Part shown: piece by piece, positions 7,131 to 11,141 of the stretch
How the letters are laid out: each line of letters begins with the position of its first letter
Numbering within the stretch: position 1 is the first letter of the stretch
Assembly (NCBI GenBank): GCA_005883775.1
Contig: VBEU01000017.1
Coordinates: 1 to 11,141, forward strand
Reading direction: 5' to 3'
From: Chloroflexota bacterium
GTDB taxonomy: Bacteria; Chloroflexota; Limnocylindria; P2-11E
Length of the DNA: 11,141 nucleotides
Made by a program: the position numbers and the translations under genes
The notes under the pieces: model-generated
Database searches by the model: none
Told to the model about the DNA's origin: nothing
What the model saw: only the letters and a program-made list of their open reading frames with translations

Positions 7131-7136
7131 AACAAT
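7131..7136 (+). promoter_or_regulatory. candidate -10 element of the DAHP synthase gene (leaderless)
   Basis: AACAAT matches four of six positions of TATAAT and ends exactly six bases before the ATG at 7143, so transcription would begin at the start codon. The only space between the two divergent genes is 18 bases, leaving no room for an ordinary 5' leader on both sides. No clear -35 box was found. Confidence 0.4.
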
Positions 7137-7137
7137 A
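7132..7137 (-). promoter_or_regulatory. candidate -10 element of the gamma-CA/hutH/Mo-hydroxylase operon (leaderless)
   Basis: On the minus strand TATTGT ends seven bases before GTG 7124. It lies on the same AT-rich patch as the candidate element of the divergent DAHP synthase gene, so the two promoters would overlap almost completely and could compete for polymerase. Confidence 0.4.
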
Positions 7138-7142
7138 GTGCG

Positions 7143-8252
7143 ATGAAGACTCGCGACCTTCGCGTCACCGGCTACCGGCCACTGGTCCCGCCGGCGATCA
7201 TCCTCGAGGAGCTGCCCCTCTCCGAGGGGGGCTCGCGCCTCGTCGCCAAATGGCGCGAGGAGTTGATCCGCATCCTCACGCAGGCCGACGACCGTCTTAT
7301 CGCGATCGTCGGCCCCTGCTCCATACATGATCCGGCCGCCGCGCTCGACTACGCCCGGCGGCTCCACGACCTTGGAGAGGAGCTGCGCGACGACGTCGTG
7401 ATGGTCATGCGCGCGTACTTCATGAAGCCGCGAACGAGCGTCGGCTGGAAGGGGCTGGTGTCCGACCCGCACCGCGACGGCTCGTTCCGGATCAACGATG
7501 GTCTTCGCTTGACGCGCCGCCTCCTTCTCGACCTCCTCGAGATCGGGCTCCCGGCCGCATGCGAATTCGTCGATCCGATCTCTCCGCAGTACACCAGCGA
7601 CCTGGTCGCCTGGGCGGCGATCGGCGCTCGCACCACCGAAAGTCAGGTGCACCGCGAGCTGGCATCGGGTCTATCGATGCCGGTCGGATTCAAGAACGGC
7701 ACCGATGGGAGCGTTCAGGTCGCGATCGACGCCGTGCGTGCCGCTCGCGAACCGCACAGCTTCATGGGTGTCACGGAGCAGGGTCTCGCCGCGATCGTCG
7801 AGACCGGCGGCAATCCGAGCGCGCACGTGGTCCTGCGTGGCGGGACGCCTGGCCCAAACCACGACTCAGCGAGCGTGCGCCGCACCCTCGACGCACTCAC
7901 CGCCGCATCGCTGCCCGCGCATCTGGTCATCGATCTCTCGCATGGCAACAGCGAGCGCGATCACACGCGCCAGCCGGCCGTCGCAAGCGAGGTCGCGGCA
8001 CAGATCGCGGCCGGCGAACGAGGGATCGTCGGCGTCATGGCCGAGAGCTTCATCGTCGAGGGGCGACAGGACGCCGAGGCCACCCCGCTCGTCTACGGAC
8101 AGAGCATCACCGACGCCTGCATCGGATGGGACTCGACGGTCTCGGTGCTGAGGGAGCTCGCAGGAGCCGTTCGGGAGCGACGGCGGACTAGCTCGGGCGC
8201 TCGATCAGTCGATACCCGAATCCCCGCGCCGTCTCGATCGACAGCTCGCTGA
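7143..8252 (+). CDS. aroF/aroG/aroH-type: class I 3-deoxy-7-phosphoheptulonate (DAHP) synthase
   Basis: This enzyme condenses phosphoenolpyruvate and erythrose 4-phosphate, the first step of the shikimate pathway to aromatic amino acids. It is of the E. coli AroFGH type. Metal ligands are C59 (VGPCSIHD), H267 (DLSHGNS), E301 (MAESFIVEGRQD) and D324 (SITDACIGW). Substrate-binding stretches KPRTSVGWKGL, GFKNGTDGS and LRGGTPGPN are intact. The N-terminal RPLVPPAIILEELPLSE helix and arm, where feedback regulation is set in this family, is also present, but the effector cannot be read from it. Homologues end near residue 348. Here about 22 more residues, rich in Ser, Arg and Pro, run 65 bases into the convergent response regulator gene, which suggests a late frameshift or lost stop codon. 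The ATG at 7143 appears leaderless. Confidence 0.95.
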   Translation: MKTRDLRVTGYRPLVPPAIILEELPLSEGGSRLVAKWREELIRILTQADDRLIAIVGPCSIHDPAAALDYARRLHDLGEELRDDVVMVMRAYFMKPRTSVGWKGLVSDPHRDGSFRINDGLRLTRRLLLDLLEIGLPAACEFVDPISPQYTSDLVAWAAIGARTTESQVHRELASGLSMPVGFKNGTDGSVQVAIDAVRAAREPHSFMGVTEQGLAAIVETGGNPSAHVVLRGGTPGPNHDSASVRRTLDALTAASLPAHLVIDLSHGNSERDHTRQPAVASEVAAQIAAGERGIVGVMAESFIVEGRQDAEATPLVYGQSITDACIGWDSTVSVLRELAGAVRERRRTSSGARSVDTRIPAPSRSTAR

Positions 8253-8925
8253 CCTCCGCCTGCTCGAGCTTCTTCCGGAGGCGGCCAACATGGACGTCGA
8301 CCAGGCGCGTATCGCTCCCGGGCTCGTAGCTCCACACGCCGACCAGGAGGTCGTCGCGCGTGAATACGCGTCCGGGCTCGCCGGCAAGCGTGCGTAGCAG
8401 CTTGAACTCCGTCGGCGTCAGCGGCAGCTGCTTGTCGCCGGCGATCGCCTGCATGCTGGCGAGATCGACGATGAACCGTCCGAAACGCAGCTGCCGATCC
8501 TTCGTGTGATCGTTGTGAGCGCGGTCGCGGCGGAGCAACGCCTCGACGCGGGCGGCGAGCTCGTCGTTGTCGAATGGCTTGCCGAGGTAGTCATCCGCCC
8601 CGATCCGCAGGCCGACCACGCGGTCGGGTGGGTCGTCCTTCGCGGAGAGGAAGAGGACGGGGACGTCGGAGTTGCGCCGGAGCTGCAGGCAGAGGCTGAT
8701 GCCATCGACCGCGGGCATGAGCACGTCCAGGGTCACCAGGTCGGGATGGAAGTCGTTGAACGTCTCCATCGCCTGGCGCGCATCGGTGATCGCCTTGACC
8801 TCGTGTCCGGCCTCTTCGAGGACGGTGCTGACGAGATGCGCGACGTCGCGATCGTCGTCCACGACGAGGATCCGCCCGCCCAAGGCATCGCGTCGGCTGG
8901 CGGGCGCCGTTTCTTGGTCGAGCAT
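8188..8925 (-). CDS. OmpR/PhoB-family response regulator (orphan)
   Basis: This 245-residue two-component regulator has a receiver domain (about 18-132) with the acidic pocket VVDDD (23-25), phosphorylation site D67 (TLDVLMP), S94 (FLSAKDD) and K116 (LGKPF). The winged-helix DNA-binding domain (about 145-242) contains LTPTEFKLLRTLAGEPGRVFTRDDLL, VDVHVGRLRKKL and the closing ETARGFGYRL. All phosphotransfer residues are intact. ATG 8925 is chosen because the receiver begins soon after it; the frame is open to 9000 but that part is not family-like. No histidine kinase lies in the window, so its signal and partner are unknown. The TAG stop falls inside the convergent DAHP synthase frame. An inverted-repeat patch lies 14-34 bases upstream of the start. 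Confidence 0.94.
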   Translation of the reverse strand: MLDQETAPASRRDALGGRILVVDDDRDVAHLVSTVLEEAGHEVKAITDARQAMETFNDFHPDLVTLDVLMPAVDGISLCLQLRRNSDVPVLFLSAKDDPPDRVVGLRIGADDYLGKPFDNDELAARVEALLRRDRAHNDHTKDRQLRFGRFIVDLASMQAIAGDKQLPLTPTEFKLLRTLAGEPGRVFTRDDLLVGVWSYEPGSDTRLVDVHVGRLRKKLEQAEVSELSIETARGFGYRLIERPS

Positions 8926-8938
8926 CTGTAACGAAAGA

Positions 8939-8959
8939 CGGCAAATGCCGTGCCATTTG
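8939..8959. promoter_or_regulatory. overlapping inverted repeats upstream of the response regulator
   Basis: Two mutually exclusive palindromes share this patch: CGGCA-AA-TGCCG (8939-8950), and CAAATG (8942-8947) paired with CATTTG (8954-8959) across a six-base loop. It sits in the 79-base gap between the winged-helix gene and the regulator, just before the regulator's ATG. It could be an operator or an mRNA switch near the start; autoregulation is only a guess. Confidence 0.35.
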
Positions 8960-9004
8960 TGAAGACAAGCGTTCGCTCGCACCGAAAGCACGCGTGCCAC
9001 ACAG

Positions 9005-9889
9005 CTAAGCGAGCGCTGTATTTACCTCGATCAGCTTTTCGGTGATCCAGGCGCTCCGTGCCCCGACCTCGTCCGGCCACGGTGTGAAGAAAAGGCGATC
9101 GGTCTCATCCTCGATCGCCTGCCGGGCGCTGGCGCCGGCCGAGGTCACGCTCAGCCTGTCACGTTCGACGAGACCGTCCTTGCGCAGCCGCGCGATCGCA
9201 GCCGTGACGTCCTCGGGTCGAAGGTGCGGCACGAGGTCCGCGAGCGCCGCTTCGTCCGCCGCCTCCTCGCGCCACGCTCTCGTGAGCACCTCGACCTCCG
9301 GCCCGGAGAGGCTTGACGCCCGCCACGCGGCCATGTGGCAGTCGTCTCGCACCTGCCAGAGTCCGTAGATCGCTGCGTCAAGCTGGGCGAACGAACCGGC
9401 AGGCGGATCGTCGGCGCGATAGCTGAGCGCGAAAGGCGTGTGTTGGCGCCTGGTCGGTTCGGTCGCTTTCGCGCCCGCGAAAAATGCCCGATCGAGCAGC
9501 CGCCCGAGCTCGGCGAGCTCTCCTTTTGGTATTGGCGTGAGCGTCGCGTAGTGCGCTCGGGCTGCCTCGTGCATCGCCGCGGCGAGGCCCCGGCCCTTCT
9601 CGGTGAGATACCAGCGGCCATCTCGTTCTTCGGCGAGTCCCGCTCCTCGCGCCGCCGCCGCCATCGGAAGCCATCGGCCCGGCACCGTGCCGTACACGCT
9701 CGTGAGGTCGCCGGGTTCGGCGGTCGCGCCGCGGTCGCCGCGATAAGAGAGGTTGAGCGCCCAGATGAATGTTGGTCGGTCGATACCCAGCTCCTCCGTC
9801 TTTTGGAGCGGAAATCTCATCTTCGCGCGGCGCTTGTTCAGGAAAAGTGGAAGGAGCGGCGGGATCTCTACGGGATACGGCGGCCTCAC
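9005..9889 (-). CDS. uncharacterised protein with two winged-helix-like segments
   Basis: I do not recognise this 294-residue protein with certainty. Residues about 64-105 (VYGTVPGRWLPMAAAARGAGLAEE, then GRWYLTEKGRGLA) look like a winged-helix recognition helix and beta-wing. Residues about 212-262 (DEAALADLVPHLRPEDVTAAIARLRKDGLVERDRLSVTSAGAS) look like a second one. Between them is a helical region with the conserved-looking FAQLDAAIYGLWQVRDDCHMAAW. The end, EDETDRLFFTPWPDEVG, resembles the tail of the SCO6745-type helix-turn-helix proteins, but this is a weak impression. No signal peptide or membrane helix is seen. The start is GTG 9889, with CACAAT six bases upstream; ATG at codon 24 is an alternative. 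It lies 21 bases after the DksA/TraR-like gene on the same strand. Confidence 0.7.
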   Translation of the reverse strand: MRPPYPVEIPPLLPLFLNKRRAKMRFPLQKTEELGIDRPTFIWALNLSYRGDRGATAEPGDLTSVYGTVPGRWLPMAAAARGAGLAEERDGRWYLTEKGRGLAAAMHEAARAHYATLTPIPKGELAELGRLLDRAFFAGAKATEPTRRQHTPFALSYRADDPPAGSFAQLDAAIYGLWQVRDDCHMAAWRASSLSGPEVEVLTRAWREEAADEAALADLVPHLRPEDVTAAIARLRKDGLVERDRLSVTSAGASARQAIEDETDRLFFTPWPDEVGARSAWITEKLIEVNTALA

Positions 9890-9895
9890 CGGCCC

Positions 9896-9901
9896 ATTGT
9901 G
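9896..9901 (-). promoter_or_regulatory. candidate -10 element of the winged-helix gene (leaderless)
   Basis: On the minus strand CACAAT ends exactly six bases before GTG 9889. It would allow a leaderless message for this gene separately from any read-through out of the DksA/TraR-like gene. Matches four of six positions of TATAAT. Confidence 0.35.
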
Positions 9902-9910
9902 CCGAAAGAC

Positions 9911-10279
9911 CTACCGCGGCGAGCTCTGCTGCTCGCGCTCCGCGTCCTCGACGCAGTACGGGGTCTCGGGTACAAGGTCGAGTCGTGCCTCGGGTATTTG
10001 TTTTCCGCAGATGACGCATCGACCGTACTCGCCGCGCTCGAGACGCCGCAGCGCCTCGTCGATCAGGTCAAGGCGAGCCTCGAACATGGTTTGGCGCGCG
10101 AGGTCGAGCTCCCTCGCTTCGGTCTCGCTCGCCACGTCCGCGGGGTGCTGGTCGGCGACGGCGACGTCACCACCGCTATCGCGTTGCGGGATGGCGAGGC
10201 GCTCCTTGATACGGTCGACCGTCGCCGCGAGGTCGGCACGTTCGCGCTCGAGTCGCTCGCGCATCGCGTTTGCGTCCAT
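9911..10279 (-). CDS. DksA/TraR-family zinc-finger-like protein
   Basis: This is a 122-residue protein of the TraR/DksA type, whose members bind RNA polymerase through the secondary channel and alter promoter response. A coiled coil (about 3-32 and 54-84) flanks DQHPADVASETEARE, typical of the Gram-positive and Chloroflexota branch. The C-terminal finger reads CVICGKQIPEARLDLVPETPYCVED: C88, C91 and C109 are present, but the fourth ligand position is D112 instead of Cys. A two-base codon difference separates Asp (GAC) from Cys (TGC), so a single read error does not explain it. The start ATG 10279 has a good GGAGG four bases upstream, unlike its apparently leaderless neighbours. It is divergent from the rhodanese gene (27 bases between them) and probably co-transcribed with the winged-helix gene. 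Confidence 0.85.
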   Translation of the reverse strand: MDANAMRERLERERADLAATVDRIKERLAIPQRDSGGDVAVADQHPADVASETEARELDLARQTMFEARLDLIDEALRRLERGEYGRCVICGKQIPEARLDLVPETPYCVEDAEREQQSSPR

Positions 10280-10294
10280 GTCGCCTCCGTGCGC

Positions 10295-10300
10295 CAGAAT
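10295..10300 (+). promoter_or_regulatory. candidate -10 element of the rhodanese gene (leaderless)
   Basis: CAGAAT ends exactly six bases before GTG 10307. The arrangement repeats that seen before the DAHP synthase and winged-helix genes. No Shine-Dalgarno sequence precedes the GTG, in contrast to the divergent DksA/TraR-like gene. Confidence 0.4.
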
Positions 10301-10306
10301 TGGCTG

Positions 10307-10624
10307 GTGTTGCCAGAGGACGTCAGCAAGCGGCGTTCCGAACTACATCTGCTCGACGTCCGCGAGCAGGACGAATGGGATGCCGGGCACATCGAAGGAG
10401 CGCAGCACATCCCGCTGGGACAGCTCGCGGCGCGCCTGGCGGAGGTACCGAAGGAGCAGGTCGTACTGGCGGTGTGCCGGAGCGGCTCGCGGAGCGATCG
10501 CGCCGCCAAGGGCCTGCGCCTGAGCGGGTTCGAGGCCGAGAACCTCGACGGCGGAGTGACCGCGTGGTCGCGTGCGGGTCTGCCACTGGTCGCGAAGAGT
10601 GGCGGGCCCGGGCGCGTGATCTAA
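10307..10624 (+). CDS. single-domain rhodanese-like sulfurtransferase
   Basis: This 105-residue single rhodanese domain carries LLDVREQDEWDAGHIEGAQHIPLGQL, the active-site loop CRSGSRS with catalytic C57, and the closing LDGGVTAWSRAGLPL. Single-domain rhodaneses transfer sulfane sulfur to thiol acceptors in the cytoplasm. The protein lacks a signal peptide or metal-binding tail. The start is GTG 10307; the next codon, TTG, is an alternative. The frame is open far upstream, but that part is antisense to the DksA/TraR-like and winged-helix genes. The TAA stop is followed in the same frame by the transporter sequence, with no other stop between them. Confidence 0.92.
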   Translation: MLPEDVSKRRSELHLLDVREQDEWDAGHIEGAQHIPLGQLAARLAEVPKEQVVLAVCRSGSRSDRAAKGLRLSGFEAENLDGGVTAWSRAGLPLVAKSGGPGRVI

Positions 10625-10631
10625 AGGAGGT
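10623..10631 (+). promoter_or_regulatory. very strong Shine-Dalgarno sequence without a start codon at normal spacing
   Basis: AAAGGAGGT begins within the rhodanese TAA stop and matches the 16S anti-Shine-Dalgarno sequence over its whole length. The expected start region (about 10636-10641) has only GCG and CCG in the transporter frame. Confidence 0.6.
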
Positions 10632-11141
10632 CTGCGGCGCCGCTCGCCTGGCTCTCCACCGACGGTAAGAAGCTCCTCGTCACCCGAATTCTCCGGACGT
10701 TCGCGTACGGCTATCTGACCGTCGTCATCGCGATCTACCTGGCGCGGCTTGGCCTCGACACGATCCAGGTCGGGCTTGTGCTCTCCGCCGCGATCCTCGG
10801 ATCGGCGCTCATGACCGTGCTCTGGGCGCTGGTCGCCGATCGATACGGACGCAGGCGCACGGTCGCGACGATGGCGACGCTGATGATCGCGGGCGGCATG
10901 ATCTTCGCGTTCGGTTCGACGTTTCCTGTGCTCTTGCTGGGCGCGTTCACCGGAACGATCTCCGCGACCAGCTCCGAAGTCGGCGCGTTCCTCACCGTCG
11001 AGCAGGCGATCCTCCCGCAGACCGCGCCTCCCGAACGACGGACGTGGCTCTTTTCCATCTACGCCTTCGTCGCCAACATCGCCCAGGCGGTGGGCTCGCT
11101 TTTCGCCGGGTCGGTCGCGGCCCTCGCCGCACTCGGTCTCG
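10625..11141 (+). CDS. major facilitator superfamily transporter, N-terminal part
   Basis: The frame runs from just after the rhodanese stop to the end of the window, about 172 codons, so the gene is cut at its 3' end. Helix 1 (KKLLVTRILRTFAYGYLTVVIAIYLARLGL), helix 2 (QVGLVLSAAILGSALMTVLWALV), the cytoplasmic motif-A-like loop ADRYGRRRT, helix 3 and helix 4 are clear; the substrate cannot be told. The true start is unresolved: no ATG, GTG or TTG precedes helix 1. The first in-frame ones are GTG 10778 and ATG 10811, which would remove the first helix and part of the second. The coordinates given are those of the open frame, not of a proven start. It follows a near-perfect ribosome binding site and is in frame with the rhodanese gene. 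Confidence 0.8.

Noticed and set aside
9335..10306. Long plus-strand frame upstream of the rhodanese domain
   Set aside because: It is the antisense shadow of the winged-helix and DksA-like genes; only the part from 10307 is rhodanese-like.
1..11141. CRISPR array, tRNA, rRNA, integrase or insertion sequence
   Set aside because: No regularly spaced repeats, cloverleaf, rRNA-like sequence, transposase or terminal repeats were seen by eye.

Overview
The window is gene-dense, GC-rich bacterial chromosomal DNA with short or overlapping gene junctions and frequent GTG/TTG starts. No rRNA, tRNA, CRISPR array, transposase or phage gene was seen. The mix of a CoxL/IorB-like two-subunit molybdenum hydroxylase, a TraR/DksA-like zinc-finger protein of the HPAD type and apparently leaderless genes fits an uncultivated soil or freshwater lineage such as Chloroflexota. 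This placement is an inference with low confidence.

Layout. 1-517 (+): the 3' end of a COG4280-like membrane protein, coupled to a small membrane protein. 466-1850 (-): a HAD hydrolase followed by DNA-3-methyladenine glycosylase I. 1904-2649 (+): a Clp-fold membrane serine protease homologue broken by an internal deletion that removed its active-site serine; it ends in a CTAG shared with the convergent gene. 2646-7124 (-): a tightly packed four-gene operon of gamma-carbonic-anhydrase-like hexapeptide protein, histidine ammonia-lyase, [2Fe-2S] subunit and Mo-cofactor subunit. 7143-8252 (+): class I DAHP synthase, divergent from that operon across only 18 bp. 8188-8925 (-): an OmpR-type response regulator whose 3' end overlaps the DAHP synthase. 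9005-10279 (-): a DksA/TraR-like protein and an unrecognised winged-helix-like protein. 10307-11141 (+): a single-domain rhodanese and the start of an MFS transporter.

How the genes may work together. The most interesting unit is the gamma-CA-hutH-iorA-iorB operon. Histidine ammonia-lyase makes urocanate, but the window holds none of the usual hut partners (hutU, hutI, hutG). Instead the lyase is translationally coupled to a molybdenum hydroxylase of the kind that oxidises N-heteroaromatic rings. Ring hydroxylation of urocanate or a related imidazole is therefore a testable hypothesis, not a demonstrated function.

Sequence-level oddities: several transcription-unit starts carry a -10-like hexamer 6-7 nt before the start codon, which suggests leaderless mRNAs. 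Three genes (hutH, the tag glycosylase and the MFS gene) lack a normal start codon where homologues begin. Nine of 14 stop codons seen are TAG, unexpected at this GC content.
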